Below are positions 45,635-55,922 of a stretch of 64,000 nucleotides of DNA, in pieces. Below the pieces are notes generated by a model. That model searched no databases. It saw only the letters and a program-made list of their open reading frames with translations, and was not told the origin of the DNA. This DNA is from Leptospira wolbachii serovar Codice str. CDC (lineage in GTDB: Bacteria > Spirochaetota > Leptospiria > Leptospirales > Leptospiraceae), in the NCBI RefSeq assembly GCF_000332515.2, contig NZ_AOGZ02000014.1, positions 2,062,001-2,126,000 of the forward strand, written 5' to 3'. Numbering within the stretch: the first letter of the stretch is position 1; the number at the start of each line of letters is the position of its first letter. Both the position numbers and the translations under genes were made by a program.

Positions 45635-48600
45635 GGCTAGTTGCTTTTTCTAATAACTTTGAAAGTTTAAGAACGTTTTTGTTTGTTGGATCTATAGATT
45701 GTGCACGCGTAACATAAGTAACAGCGCGGTCAACATTCCCTAGTAAACGGCTAACGTCCGCAAGGTTTATTAAGTTTTGGAAATTTTCAGAGTCATATTT
45801 TAGGGCTTCTTGAGCTGCTTTTAGTGCACTTTCGTAGTTCCCGAGTTTTTTCTCAGACATGGCTAAGTAGTACCAATACTCTCCAGATCCTTCGTTTTCT
45901 TTCAAAAATTCAGTGAGGACTTTTGCCGCAATGTCATATTCTTTCCCTTTGTAACTTACAAGACCAAGAAACTTGTTTAGCTTTTGGTTTGTTGGATCTC
46001 CGAGGAAAGCTTTTTTCATTACTGTAATGGCTCTCTCAATTTCTCCATTTTGGTAAAGGACCTTTCCTTCTTCGAAAGCACCAGAAGTTGTAAGAGCTTC
46101 ATCCCAGTCATCACCCGGTGTGTCGAAAAAATCATCCATGGGCTGTTGTGAGAAATCGTCTTTTTCTGGCGCGTGGAGGATAGGAGATTTGTCACTTTTG
46201 AAAATAACACTCATCATAGAGATATCATCAGTAATATCTCCAGTTTTTTTAACGAGTTTTTCCACTTCATAAATATCGCCATCAGATTGTTCAACAAATC
46301 TAAGGACCATAGTTTCATCTTCATTGATGGTTCTAACATCTTCATCCGGTGTAAGATCGATATCATCCCGACCATCGGAACCAAGGATCAGTTGATCTCC
46401 CGGTAAAAGTTGGAAGGTTTGTACTTCGAAAGGATATTCAGAATCCAATCCCAATTTACGTAGTTTTAATTCGTCTTCGATGAAACTTGCTTTTCCATCT
46501 CTGTAAAGAATACTGTAGGGGTGTTCTGCATTGAAATACCAAATTTTTCCACTGTCATCATCTATCAGCATGACTGTTGCAGAAATAACCATAGTTCCAC
46601 TAAAAGATTTGAATACAGCATTGACTTCTTCATATACGTCTGTTAGCCATTCTTCGGGAGTGCGATTGAGAATTCTTTTGTTTCCAGCTGAACGTGCCAT
46701 AATGGAATTCATGACCACACCCATTACTAAAGAGCCACCGGCCCCTTGCATGGATTTCCCCATAGCATCACCATTCATAACCATCGTATAACGATGGAAA
46801 TCATCCGGTTTTCCTAATTTTAGATTTCCTGTGATACAAATATCACCACCGAGATCCCCAGTTTTATTACGGAATTCGAAGGTTTTCTTTTGATGAACAA
46901 AAAAATCACAACGAATGTTATCTGATTTGTTTGCATTAAAGAATAATGGTTTTGCAAGGAGTGAAGTGAGGAAATAGTCACCATCTTGTTGCACTTTCAA
47001 TCGATGGATTTCATCCATTTTTTCTTGAAGTTCTTTGGTTCGTTCCTTCACTTTTTCTTCCAAGTTTTCTGCGTAGTCTTGGAGTTCACGTCTAGCGTCA
47101 CGGATAGAAGAAACCATTCCATTGAATGATTCTGCTAAATAACCGATTTCATCATTTACTTTGATGGGAACTTCTACTTCCAAATTTCCTTGGTTTACTT
47201 TTTCCACCCCAGCAAGAAGTGCATAGAGTGGGTTAACGAGTGCTGAACGGAAAAATAGTGGGAAAACAACAAGTAAAACGAACATCACGATAGCAAGGAT
47301 CACTAGTTCAAGTTTGGCTGATTTGTGCATATAGGCACGATAGTCTCGATAATTAAAACCAACTTCTCTATTGATTTTATTTTTCGAATCATAAGTCATA
47401 TAAGCAACGTAATGCGAAACACCGTCTAAGTCTTTTCTGTAGTGCCTTGTTAAGTCTGGTTTGAAATAGCGAAAGAACTTCAACATTTCGACGCGAAGGT
47501 CACTTCCTGATATTTCTTTTCCATCCCATTTACAATCGCTGACGTGTTTGAGAATGGCGTCACGGAAACTATCTACGTTTTTAACTTTTTCGACGTATTT
47601 AACACCCTCTTCACAAAACTGATCTGGTAGAATATCCCCGAGTTTGTTTGTATTGATAAAGGTTCTTCGATTTAGTTTTTCGATCAGTTTAGAAACTTCA
47701 GTCTTTAATTCTGCCCCTTCTGAATCTGGATTTTCATCCAAAAACTGGAGGATGGCATTTTTATAACCTTCGAAGTAGTATGGTGTTTTTGTTAAGCTAG
47801 ATTTAAGAGAATTGCGGTAATCGGATTCTCCAATTTTCACTACTTCATCATACAAAGCCGTATTATAAAGGTCCGCTTGAACTAGGGGTAGATCCAAATT
47901 TACAGAAGATGGCAAAAAGGCTTTTTTAAGATTTTGGTCAGCAGAATCGTATTCAATGACAAATAGAATGTCCTTGGAACGTTCCCCTCCTTCCGCAACC
48001 CTTAGGGCTTTTTGAATGGCAGTATTGTCAAAAGATGTTTCCTTTTCCTGGTCTACAAGGTAACTGAAGGCTTGCATGATGAGGAGGATGGTTACAAACG
48101 AAATTCCTACAATCTTAACCATGAAAGTGGTTCGTTCACTACTGTTATTGATAAATGTAATTGTGATAATAAAGAAAGTAAACGTGAAAAGTAATACCAG
48201 AGCTGTGAGGTAAGTGGATCGTTCCATAGCACCATCACGACTCATAACATTCGTGATGTTTGGTACAACGGCTGCAATGAGAGCTGCCACTAACATGATA
48301 ATGAGAGTTCCCCGTTTGTCTTTGTTTACGTGGAAGATCCGATAACCCGGCATGACTAGGAAGTTGATAAAGGAGTAAGCTGCGATGAACAAACTAAGAA
48401 TTCGACTCGGCCCTTCTGAATTAAAATCCCAGTGGTGGGCAGTGAAGTGGTACTTTCTTTCCCCTTGAGAAACTGTAACAAGGAACCAAAGTACAACAAC
48501 AATAGCAACAGCATATAGACTAAATTGGATGATATTAGCTGCTTTTGGGTCTTCGTTATCTGGGAAACGAAAAAAGAACTGTCCGAAATGGATGATACCG

Positions 48601-48854
48601 AAGATGATAAATCCACCAGTGATCCAACGGTGGTAAGAAGCTATGGGATGGTAGTAAAAGGCTCCCAGCAAATACCCGAACTGAAACAAACACAAAAATA
48701 AACAAGCCAGCCCCATGTGTTTTGTGGCGACCGTTCTGTCTTTCAGCGAGAAAAAGAATGTAGTCAAGACCGCAAGGAGGACAGTGACAATTAAACTACC
48801 GAATGTGTAATAATTTGTTAGTATGTGGTCAACGGATAATATGCTTTCACTCAT
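45627..48854 (-). CDS. large membrane SpoIIE phosphatase with HAMP and TPR
   Basis: A 1075-residue sensor. About seven hydrophobic helices at 15-250 are followed by an extracytoplasmic region (~270-520), a further helix near 525-545, then a HAMP domain ([22 protein letters not shown]) and a coiled coil at ~590-625. The PP2C/SpoIIE domain (~640-900) has [31 protein letters not shown] and DITDDISMM as metal residues. At least three TPR units lie at ~935-1075 (for example [19 protein letters not shown]). It probably dephosphorylates a STAS antagonist such as the one at 23294, in response to an unknown signal, with the TPR tail as docking site. Confidence 0.88.
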   Translation of the reverse strand: MSESILSVDHILTNYYTFGSLIVTVLLAVLTTFFFSLKDRTVATKHMGLACLFLCLFQFGYLLGAFYYHPIASYHRWITGGFIIFGIIHFGQFFFRFPDNEDPKAANIIQFSLYAVAIVVVLWFLVTVSQGERKYHFTAHHWDFNSEGPSRILSLFIAAYSFINFLVMPGYRIFHVNKDKRGTLIIMLVAALIAAVVPNITNVMSRDGAMERSTYLTALVLLFTFTFFIITITFINNSSERTTFMVKIVGISFVTILLIMQAFSYLVDQEKETSFDNTAIQKALRVAEGGERSKDILFVIEYDSADQNLKKAFLPSSVNLDLPLVQADLYNTALYDEVVKIGESDYRNSLKSSLTKTPYYFEGYKNAILQFLDENPDSEGAELKTEVSKLIEKLNRRTFINTNKLGDILPDQFCEEGVKYVEKVKNVDSFRDAILKHVSDCKWDGKEISGSDLRVEMLKFFRYFKPDLTRHYRKDLDGVSHYVAYMTYDSKNKINREVGFNYRDYRAYMHKSAKLELVILAIVMFVLLVVFPLFFRSALVNPLYALLAGVEKVNQGNLEVEVPIKVNDEIGYLAESFNGMVSSIRDARRELQDYAENLEEKVKERTKELQEKMDEIHRLKVQQDGDYFLTSLLAKPLFFNANKSDNIRCDFFVHQKKTFEFRNKTGDLGGDICITGNLKLGKPDDFHRYTMVMNGDAMGKSMQGAGGSLVMGVVMNSIMARSAGNKRILNRTPEEWLTDVYEEVNAVFKSFSGTMVISATVMLIDDDSGKIWYFNAEHPYSILYRDGKASFIEDELKLRKLGLDSEYPFEVQTFQLLPGDQLILGSDGRDDIDLTPDEDVRTINEDETMVLRFVEQSDGDIYEVEKLVKKTGDITDDISMMSVIFKSDKSPILHAPEKDDFSQQPMDDFFDTPGDDWDEALTTSGAFEEGKVLYQNGEIERAITVMKKAFLGDPTNQKLNKFLGLVSYKGKEYDIAAKVLTEFLKENEGSGEYWYYLAMSEKKLGNYESALKAAQEALKYDSENFQNLINLADVSRLLGNVDRAVTYVTRAQSIDPTNKNVLKLSKLLEKATSLN

Positions 48855-48933
48855 AGGGTCTTCTAGTTGCTAATTTAATACGAAATCGTAACAGGCAGAA
48901 ATGCGAAATCAATTCATTTTCCTACCTTTCCGA

Positions 48934-48958
48934 GCAAATCGGTGAGACCACCGATTGC
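48934..48958. terminator. hairpin after the RlpA gene
   Basis: AATCGGTG / CACCGATT is an 8-bp perfect stem with a 4-base loop, extended by a flanking GC pair with one bulged A. It lies between the end of rlpA and the start of the SpoIIE gene. There is no long T-run after it on the minus strand, so termination may need another factor. Confidence 0.45.
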
Positions 48959-48977
48959 CCGAAGGGAAGGGTGAAAT

Positions 48978-49862
48978 TTAACGAGTAGCGATAAAACAAT
49001 CAATCCCATCGTATTTCAATTTTGATTTGAGAGATTCTGCTTTTGTGCGGTCTGCAAAATCCCCAACTTGAACTACGAATTTTCCATCTCTGGGAGTTAC
49101 GAACACAGATTGGTTGTATTCAGATTTCATGTTTTCTTGGTATTTTAATGCTCTTTCTTTTTCCTGAAAGACCCCAACTTGCACAGTAAATCCTTTGCCG
49201 GCTGCTACTGGTTTCACCGCACCAGGTTTTACCGGTGTCAGTTTTTCTGGTTTTGTTGGGGCATCATCCAAAAGATCAGCATCATCTAAATCATCACCAA
49301 GATCATCTTCTCCTTTTTTGAGAACTTTGATCCCAACTTTCGTGACCCCTTTGTCTTTAAACTCAAGGATCTCCGCAGTTTTTTCGGATACATCGACAAT
49401 TCGTTCATCGACGAAAGGCCCACGATCATTGATACGAACTACAGCTTCTTTATTGTTTTCCAGGTTTTGAATTTTGATCACACTTCCGATGGGGAGTGTT
49501 CTGTGAGCACCTGTCATCTTCATTCGATCAAAAAGTTCACCACTCGCAGTAGGACGACCTTGGAACTTCTGTCCATACCAGGACGATAATCCAATTTCAT
49601 CAAACTGGTCTGTTGGTTTTTTTGTCGGGATTGCGGCGGCCGCAACAGGTGTTGCTGTTTTCGCGTTGGAATCTAAATCGTCAATGATGGAACGAGCCAC
49701 TGGGTCTTCTGACTTTGTGTTACTCGTTGGTTTTGACTTTGCAGACCGTTCGAAAAAAATATCTTCCGGATCGCCGGAAGCACTATAATCTCTTCGGGTG
49801 GCATCTGCAGAACTGCAGGAAACCAACCACAATACTATGGATATAAGTATGAGTCTTTGCAT
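48978..49862 (-). CDS. RlpA-like septal lytic transglycosylase lipoprotein with SPOR domain
   Basis: A 294-residue lipoprotein with lipobox LVSC. The DPBB domain at ~92-180 has GLSSWYGQKFQGRPTASGELFDR and VVRINDRGPFVDERIVDVS, with RlpA's catalytic Asp in INDRGP. A charged, Pro/Asp-rich linker leads to a SPOR domain (~225-294; FTVQVGVFQEKERAL and FVVQVGDFADRTKAE) that binds denuded septal glycan. RlpA helps daughter-cell separation. It is divergent from the TPR gene at 49961. Confidence 0.9.
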   Translation of the reverse strand: MQRLILISIVLWLVSCSSADATRRDYSASGDPEDIFFERSAKSKPTSNTKSEDPVARSIIDDLDSNAKTATPVAAAAIPTKKPTDQFDEIGLSSWYGQKFQGRPTASGELFDRMKMTGAHRTLPIGSVIKIQNLENNKEAVVRINDRGPFVDERIVDVSEKTAEILEFKDKGVTKVGIKVLKKGEDDLGDDLDDADLLDDAPTKPEKLTPVKPGAVKPVAAGKGFTVQVGVFQEKERALKYQENMKSEYNQSVFVTPRDGKFVVQVGDFADRTKAESLKSKLKYDGIDCFIATR

Positions 49863-49960
49863 AACTTTCCCCTTCCTCTGGACTCTTGTGTGTACCTTTC
49901 GGAAGGTTTTTCCAATCTCGTGATAATTTTTCTCGGGGGAGATTCGTTTCTGAAACGATA

Positions 49961-50875
49961 ATGGCTAGTATGGCACAAGAAATCCAAACTCTATTCAACG
50001 AGGCAGTCCGTTTGGAGCGAAACGGTGAGTGGGATCGTGCTGAAACCCAATACAAAATTTTGCTCGAGAAGGACCCGAATTATCATTTGGCCTTACAAAA
50101 CTTGGGTGTGATTTACGCCAAACAAGGAAAACATGCAGAAGCAATTCCTTTGTTTTCTAAGGCATACAAACTCCATGCAAATGTCAAAAACTGTTATAAT
50201 CTAGCTGTTTCCCTTTACAAACATGAAGAAACAGAAAAAGCCATTAGTTTTCTAAAACAAACCTTAACCTTTGAAAAGAAGTTTATTTCTGCGCACCTTC
50301 TGCTCGCACAAGCCTATCAGAAGTTAGGCAACGATGATAAAACCGAAGTTTATCTAAATAATGTAATTAAAATCGAACCAAATCATAAATCAGCTTTAGG
50401 AGGGCTTGCGATGTTTTACTACGAAAGGAATCGTTTTCCAGAAAGTTTAAAAATGATCGAACGTTACTTGATTCTGTATCCCGGAAATGCTCAATTAAAA
50501 ATCATTCAATCTGAGATCCTTGCCAAACAAGGAAATTATAAAGCATCAGCCACTTTACTTTCCACTATGGTAAAAGAGGATGTTGGATTTACGAACTTCA
50601 ACGAAAGTCTGCATGCAGCTTGGTTAGAAGAAGATGGGGTTGCTCATGAAAGTCTGGTCCGGATCCAATCCAAAGCCAAAAAGAAACTGAAAGAGTTTCA
50701 AACCAAATTAGAACTTTCCAAAGAGAATCCAGAAGAGTTTTCGCCGCCCGATGCTCAGGAAGCTTTGGATTTAAGTTTGTTATATCTTTTCAACGGCAAC
50801 CCGGAAAAAGCGATGCAATATTTGGTATTTGCTCAGAAGATGAAGGAAAAGACAGATCCTGATAGGCAATCCTAG
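49961..50875 (+). CDS. TPR-repeat protein
   Basis: A 304-residue cytosolic protein from ATG 49961 (MASMAQEIQTLF); an earlier ATG at 49886 would add 25 residues overlapping the RlpA promoter region. About five TPR units are visible: AETQYKILLEKDPNYHLAL, AIPLFSKAYKLHANVKNCY, AISFLKQTLTFEKKFISAH, TEVYLNNVIKIEPNHKSAL and SLKMIERYLILYPGNAQLK, followed by a charged helix. It likely scaffolds a complex. The next lipoprotein, also TPR-like, starts 1 base after its stop. Confidence 0.8.
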   Translation: MASMAQEIQTLFNEAVRLERNGEWDRAETQYKILLEKDPNYHLALQNLGVIYAKQGKHAEAIPLFSKAYKLHANVKNCYNLAVSLYKHEETEKAISFLKQTLTFEKKFISAHLLLAQAYQKLGNDDKTEVYLNNVIKIEPNHKSALGGLAMFYYERNRFPESLKMIERYLILYPGNAQLKIIQSEILAKQGNYKASATLLSTMVKEDVGFTNFNESLHAAWLEEDGVAHESLVRIQSKAKKKLKEFQTKLELSKENPEEFSPPDAQEALDLSLLYLFNGNPEKAMQYLVFAQKMKEKTDPDRQS

Positions 50876-50876
50876 A

Positions 50877-51800
50877 TTGAAATTTCGTATATTAGACATT
50901 CTATTTTTTTCTTTTATATTCATTCTAATGGGATGTAGGTATCCCATCGCGAAACAAGAGGATTTGGAATCTGATTCCTTATTTTTGGAAGTGACTGGTT
51001 CCAGTGCGACCGAGTGTAATGCAGAAGGCATTCGACTGTCCAAAACCATTCAGTTAGACCAAGCGGAACAAGTTTGGGACAAATGCATTCAAACCAACCC
51101 GAACGAAGTTGTCGTTCATTTGAACCGACTTCGCTTTTACTTTCTATTGGATGAATACGAACTCCTTAAACAAAAAATTGCAAAGGAAACTCCCTCTCGG
51201 TCCTCCGTTACATATACAAATATTTTAAAAGAATTGGAAGTCCGTTTGCGAAATGATGAAAGGGTTGTGTTACTTGATGCCTTATCACGCGTGAAGGGAT
51301 GGGAGTTATACTCTTACGAAGAGTTGGCCAATTATTATCTGCAAACAGGTAACTTTGCTTATGCGGAAGGATATTTTAACCAGATATTGGAAGTTGTTCC
51401 ATTTCATGAAAATGCGCTGTATGGGATGGCAGACATCCAAATACAAAAAGGTAACTGGTACAGTTTGTTGGATTACGCAAAATCTCTAGAAGTTGCCACT
51501 AAAAAGAATAAGGAATTTCATTTTTATTTTGTAAAGGCCAATTATGAATTGGGGCGGTATGAAGAAGCTTTGAAGTGGGCGGAATCAGCTACTGCTAGTG
51601 AAAAAACACAAATCAGTTTTTTAGAAGTTTGGCGAGATACGTTACTCGTTCTAAAAGATTTTCCTAGATGGGACGGGCTTTTGCCTTACTACCGTAAGGC
51701 GGTTGAAAAGGGATTTGGGATCCCTGAGTCGACTTTTTTCCCCACATTTTCCAAAGAAGGGAAGGATGTTCGGAAAGCATCTCGTTCTGGTAGAAGTTAA
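50877..51800 (+). CDS. TPR-like lipoprotein
   Basis: A 307-residue lipoprotein with lipobox LMGC; the start is TTG at 50877, the only start that gives this signal peptide. Helical TPR-like pairs run from ~50 onwards (GIRLSKTIQLDQAEQVWDKC, ELANYYLQTGNFAYAEGYFNQI, DIQIQKGNWYSLLDYA, YELGRYEEALKWAESA). It probably works with the cytosolic TPR protein just upstream, across the inner membrane. No further family is recognised. Confidence 0.75.
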   Translation: MKFRILDILFFSFIFILMGCRYPIAKQEDLESDSLFLEVTGSSATECNAEGIRLSKTIQLDQAEQVWDKCIQTNPNEVVVHLNRLRFYFLLDEYELLKQKIAKETPSRSSVTYTNILKELEVRLRNDERVVLLDALSRVKGWELYSYEELANYYLQTGNFAYAEGYFNQILEVVPFHENALYGMADIQIQKGNWYSLLDYAKSLEVATKKNKEFHFYFVKANYELGRYEEALKWAESATASEKTQISFLEVWRDTLLVLKDFPRWDGLLPYYRKAVEKGFGIPESTFFPTFSKEGKDVRKASRSGRS

Positions 51801-51837
51801 TCAAATAAGCTAAAAGTTTAAATCCATACGATAAATA

Positions 51838-52653
51838 TCATTCCATCTCTTGGCATAAATTCCAAATTTTTTCTGCTTGTCTCAGCTTAAGAACGTTATG
51901 CGTTCGAATGAATGGGATTTTATACCGCAATAGATGGAGTTCACAGGCCAAAGTGACAAATTCCCTTTCTGTGATCGGTAAATTTCCAAGTACGTTTCCT
52001 AGAAAGGACTTTCTAGAGACTCCCACCATCAATTGTGGAAATTCTAATTTTAGAATTTCTAATTCTTGTAAAACTCGAAAGGAAACCATCGGATCTTCAC
52101 TCAAAAAAAAACCCATTCCTGGATCATAATGAAGAGCTGGTTCGGGAATCCCCATCGTCAAAAGTTCTGAGCGACGATCTCTAAAAAAGATCTGGATCTT
52201 TTTCACCACTTTTTCCGGTGTGAGATCTGATTTATATTTCGCAATGTTCTTGTTATGCGAATGCATGATGATGAGTTTTAGCCCTGGGTGTTTTTCGAAG
52301 GCAGGTTTGAGAAAACTACGGTCACCTTCATAGGTAAAACCAGAGATATCGTTGATGCAGCGAACTCCTGCCTCAATTGCTTTTTTCTGTACTGCCGGGC
52401 GAAAACTATCCAAACTAATTCGAACACCTTGTGGAACAAAATGTCGAATGACAGGTTCTACTCGCCGCCATTCCTCTTCCTCTGAAACTAGAGTGGCATC
52501 GATGTTAGAAGATTGGCCAGACACATCCAACCAATCCGCTCCTTCTTGTAGGAGTTTAGTCCCTTGTTGAATCGCATCATCTGGGTTTAGAAATTTTCCT
52601 CCGTCACTAAACGAGTCGGTGGTAATGTTTAAGATTCCGAAGATTTCGGCCAT
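51838..52653 (-). CDS. folP: dihydropteroate synthase
   Basis: A 271-residue TIM barrel joining pterin and p-aminobenzoate. GILNITTDSFSDGGKF near the start, DWLDVSGQSS, SLDSFRPAVQKKAIEAGVRCINDISG near 78 and VGVSRKSFLGN near 212 (pABA pocket) are the family's signatures. In many homologues the third motif reads DIGGESTRPG; here it is DVSGQSSNID, a notable change in a pterin-site loop. Convergent with the lipoprotein gene and divergent from the OmpA-like gene. Confidence 0.9.
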   Translation of the reverse strand: MAEIFGILNITTDSFSDGGKFLNPDDAIQQGTKLLQEGADWLDVSGQSSNIDATLVSEEEEWRRVEPVIRHFVPQGVRISLDSFRPAVQKKAIEAGVRCINDISGFTYEGDRSFLKPAFEKHPGLKLIIMHSHNKNIAKYKSDLTPEKVVKKIQIFFRDRRSELLTMGIPEPALHYDPGMGFFLSEDPMVSFRVLQELEILKLEFPQLMVGVSRKSFLGNVLGNLPITEREFVTLACELHLLRYKIPFIRTHNVLKLRQAEKIWNLCQEME

Positions 52654-52747
52654 GAATGAGAAGGATTATCGGTAAAGCTGCCCCTAAAAGCCTTATTTTT
52701 CCCTTGGCAGAAAATTCCGATTAGCCGATACATAGGAGAGACGGCAG

Positions 52748-54760
52748 ATGAAAAAACTCCTTATTTCCTTAATCATTTTGGCATTCCCACTTCTGGCTCA
52801 GCCTTTACCAAAAGTGAAGGATGTAAGGTTTTACCAGCCACTCAACACGCAAAATGTGGAATATAGCCCCATCATTTCCCCGACTGGTAGGTATTTGGTA
52901 TTTCAGTCCAACCGTCCTGGTGGTGAGGGAGGGATGGATATTTGGATTTCGGAAAACTTAAGTTTTCCTGATCGAATGAAATTACCGGTGTGGTCTCCTC
53001 CAAAGAATTTTCGAGAACTCAATACATCCAATTTTGAAGGAATGTTTTCTATCCTCTTTGATGAAGAAGAAAAACCATACGAACTGTACTTTACTTCAGT
53101 TCGTGATAAAACCCAAGCCGACCCCAAAAAGAATCGTGAAGGGTATGACGGCCTGAATCTATATTATACAAAGATCAATCAAAGAACAGGTCTTTGGTCT
53201 GTTCCCATTCATCTGAATGAAGTTAATTCCCACTTTGAAGATAAAATGCCTGCTCTTTCGCCTGATGGTTGTTCGATGGTTTTTTCCTCCAATCGCCCTG
53301 GCGGACTCGGAGGTTTTGACCTTTGGATTTCTAAACGAGAACCCACAACTGAGTCAAAAGAAATGAATCCGGACAAACCAAAAATTAAATGTAGAGATGG
53401 AGTTTGGCAAAAACCGATTTCTATGGGTACTATTATCAACACAAAAGATGATGAAATTAGTCCTCATTTCCATTGGGATGGACTTCGTTTATATTTTAGT
53501 TCGAATCGTGGGGATAAAAATCGTAAATTTAGTTTTTATTATAGTGAATATAATGAAGCGCAAAACCTTTTTGAAACTCCAGTTTTATTAGGATCTCCTT
53601 TTAATACCAAAAAACAACTGTCAGGTGAATCGACGGGATTTCCTTTCGATACCCCTGCCGATTATTCCACTTATAGTCTTTGGGAAGAAAGTGATAATGA
53701 AGGTATATCTGTAACATTTGATGATTTGTGGTTTTATTTTTCTTCCAATAGACCAGGTGGAGAAGGTCAGTTTGATATCTACAGGACTATGGTTCCAGAA
53801 GACCTACGTCGTAGTTATGAATTTGTATTTCGTGGACTTGTACTCGATGGATCAGAAGCCATAATGATTGGACTTGATTCTACTCTGAAAATCTATGATG
53901 ATACAAGACCGATCCAAGTGATTACATCCAAAAGGATTGGTGGTGACTTATCCATTGCGGATGCGGAGAATTTTCGTACAACCATCAAAACAGGAAAATT
54001 ATACAGAGTGGAGGTTTCTTCTCCTGGGTTCCACCCGACAGAAGTCCTTTTGGATTTAAGAGGGAACGTTGGAAAGGATAAGGAACAATACTCTCAAATC
54101 ATCTTACAGCCCATTCGACCCACGAAAGATGAACGACCAGATAAAGCCATCCAGGGGATTCGATTCATTGTCAAAGATCGCAAAACAGATCTTGTCATTC
54201 CGAATGCGACTTGTTATTACTTTGATGATCTAACACGAAAGGGAAAATCAATAGAAGCAAAAGATTCACGTTTTGATTTAGATAAATCCCCTACCATGGA
54301 TTTTGAAATTTTGGTGAGGGCTAAAGGATTCAAAGAGGAAACTTTCCTCTTTTCGAAGGACAAAATTCCTGGAATGGAAGGGAAAGAAACGGTCCTCTAC
54401 CTCAGAAATTTAAATGACTTTGATAATCTTTATAATACAATTATTTATTTCCCATTTAATGAACGAATATTGAGTGATGAAGATAAGAAAAAATTAGATC
54501 TTTTTGCTGACTTCCTCATTCAACACAAGAATGAAAAAGTTGAAATTGGTGGACATACTGATAATATAGGGAATAAGGAATACAACATCAGTTTGAGCGA
54601 AGATAGAGCTCTTTCTGTTTATCAATACATGCGACTCAAAGGTGTTCCCAAGGAACGAATGAAGGTACAAGCTTACCATTATTCTCAACCGATTGCAGAA
54701 AATGAAACAGAAGAAGGAAGATCTCGAAATAGACGTGTGAATTTCAAAAAGATAGACTAA
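52748..54760 (+). CDS. OmpA-family protein with N-terminal PD40 beta-propeller
   Basis: A 670-residue exported protein (signal peptide to ~18, ALLAQ-type site). Four PD40-like blades carry the repeated motif FQSNRPGGEGGMDIWIS, FSSNRPGGLGGFDLWIS, FSSNRGDKN and FSSNRPGGEGQFDIY. Middle domains (~360-540) look like carboxypeptidase-regulatory/CarbR units. The OmpA C-terminal domain (~560-670) has the peptidoglycan-binding HTDN and RSRNRRV residues. The layout matches cell-wall-anchored OmpA proteins. AGGAGAG lies 7 bases before the ATG. It leads an operon with the DUF1577 protein and then hisS. Confidence 0.9.
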   Translation: MKKLLISLIILAFPLLAQPLPKVKDVRFYQPLNTQNVEYSPIISPTGRYLVFQSNRPGGEGGMDIWISENLSFPDRMKLPVWSPPKNFRELNTSNFEGMFSILFDEEEKPYELYFTSVRDKTQADPKKNREGYDGLNLYYTKINQRTGLWSVPIHLNEVNSHFEDKMPALSPDGCSMVFSSNRPGGLGGFDLWISKREPTTESKEMNPDKPKIKCRDGVWQKPISMGTIINTKDDEISPHFHWDGLRLYFSSNRGDKNRKFSFYYSEYNEAQNLFETPVLLGSPFNTKKQLSGESTGFPFDTPADYSTYSLWEESDNEGISVTFDDLWFYFSSNRPGGEGQFDIYRTMVPEDLRRSYEFVFRGLVLDGSEAIMIGLDSTLKIYDDTRPIQVITSKRIGGDLSIADAENFRTTIKTGKLYRVEVSSPGFHPTEVLLDLRGNVGKDKEQYSQIILQPIRPTKDERPDKAIQGIRFIVKDRKTDLVIPNATCYYFDDLTRKGKSIEAKDSRFDLDKSPTMDFEILVRAKGFKEETFLFSKDKIPGMEGKETVLYLRNLNDFDNLYNTIIYFPFNERILSDEDKKKLDLFADFLIQHKNEKVEIGGHTDNIGNKEYNISLSEDRALSVYQYMRLKGVPKERMKVQAYHYSQPIAENETEEGRSRNRRVNFKKID

Positions 54761-54762
54761 TT

Positions 54763-55887
54763 ATGATCAATCGCGTTAAAATTCATTTCGACCAAGAAAG
54801 AGAGTACCTTCCTTTAGAAGCGGTACGTACTTTACCGGAATTTTTCAAACAAATGATGGGTGGGAATGGATTGTTTCTAAAAGGTTACGATACCCCAATT
54901 CGTGCAAAGTTCAAAGGGGAAAGACCAGACGGTGCCCATATTTGGGAATTGGAAACTATCCCAGAATTAATCGAAACCATTTTTACAGTACAAGCAACTC
55001 CTGGATTTCATGTTGAAGTGGATTACGAGTTGATAAACCAAAAAGACAATCTCCTTCTTGGAAAAATTATAGATCGCAGACAAACTTATGCTACGAGACA
55101 AGATCCGAGAAATGAAAAGGTTCGGGGTAATGTCGTCGCATCAAATTTTTTAGTCGCTAAAACAAATATTGACTTTTCTAAGTTAACAGGAGTTAGCTCG
55201 CAGGTAATCCTTTCTGATATCCAACGGACAGTTTTAAAAAATTATCCACAATCAAAAGTTGTCTTTCTTTCTGTATCAATTCATAGCGATGAAATTGATT
55301 TGATGAAAGAACATAAAAAACCAATCTTTATTTTGGACACAGAAACATTTGAATCCTTTCCTTCTGAGGATGTGTACGACCCTAAAAAAATCTTTGAAGA
55401 TGAGTTTTTATTGGATGATAAAATCCAAGAATACAAAAAGAAAAAAATCGGTTCTTTTATTTATTACCCTCTATTCATACAAATGAAAGATATGCATTTT
55501 TTTGCATATCTTTCACTCGAGACCGAAAGACCAGGGATTCCGGATGAAGTACTGGATTTGTTTAAAGAGGTTGAGCGTACGTTTCAAGAAAGAATCATGG
55601 ACTCAAATACCCATATTCTTGATATCAGACAAAACGTACTCAACGTTTCCCGAGGTGGAGTTGCCTTGGAAGTTAACGATATGGAAATTATCAAAGCATT
55701 GAAAGTGAAACCTACATTTACCTTAGATATCAATTTCAAATTGCAGGCACCCATCAGGATGGCAGTAGAATTACGGCATTTGGAAGAGGTGAATGACTAT
55801 TTTAGATTGGGTGGAAGGATCACAGGTGTCAGCGGAGATAAAAAAGCCAAAGAGATTTACCATAGTCTTATTGAATTTTTTGGCTGA
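54763..55887 (+). CDS. DUF1577 protein with PilZ-like C-terminal domain
   Basis: A 374-residue cytosolic protein 2 bases after the OmpA gene. It fits DUF1577, a family I associate with Leptospira. The C-terminal ~90 residues look like a PilZ domain: IRQNVLNVSRGGVALEV supplies the RxxxR-like and (N/D)xSxxG elements that bind cyclic di-GMP, though the second Arg of RxxxR is missing here. The N-terminal part is unknown. Regulation by c-di-GMP is plausible but unproven. Confidence 0.65.
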   Translation: MINRVKIHFDQEREYLPLEAVRTLPEFFKQMMGGNGLFLKGYDTPIRAKFKGERPDGAHIWELETIPELIETIFTVQATPGFHVEVDYELINQKDNLLLGKIIDRRQTYATRQDPRNEKVRGNVVASNFLVAKTNIDFSKLTGVSSQVILSDIQRTVLKNYPQSKVVFLSVSIHSDEIDLMKEHKKPIFILDTETFESFPSEDVYDPKKIFEDEFLLDDKIQEYKKKKIGSFIYYPLFIQMKDMHFFAYLSLETERPGIPDEVLDLFKEVERTFQERIMDSNTHILDIRQNVLNVSRGGVALEVNDMEIIKALKVKPTFTLDINFKLQAPIRMAVELRHLEEVNDYFRLGGRITGVSGDKKAKEIYHSLIEFFG

Positions 55888-55922
55888 TCTTCTGCGCAGC
55901 GCAAGGTTCCAGGGGCCATACA

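Noticed and set aside
49894..49911. ACCTT-TCGG-AAGGT hairpin with a T-run on the plus strand
   Set aside because: The stem is 5 bp and no plus-strand gene ends there; it lies in the leader of the TPR gene and could be chance.
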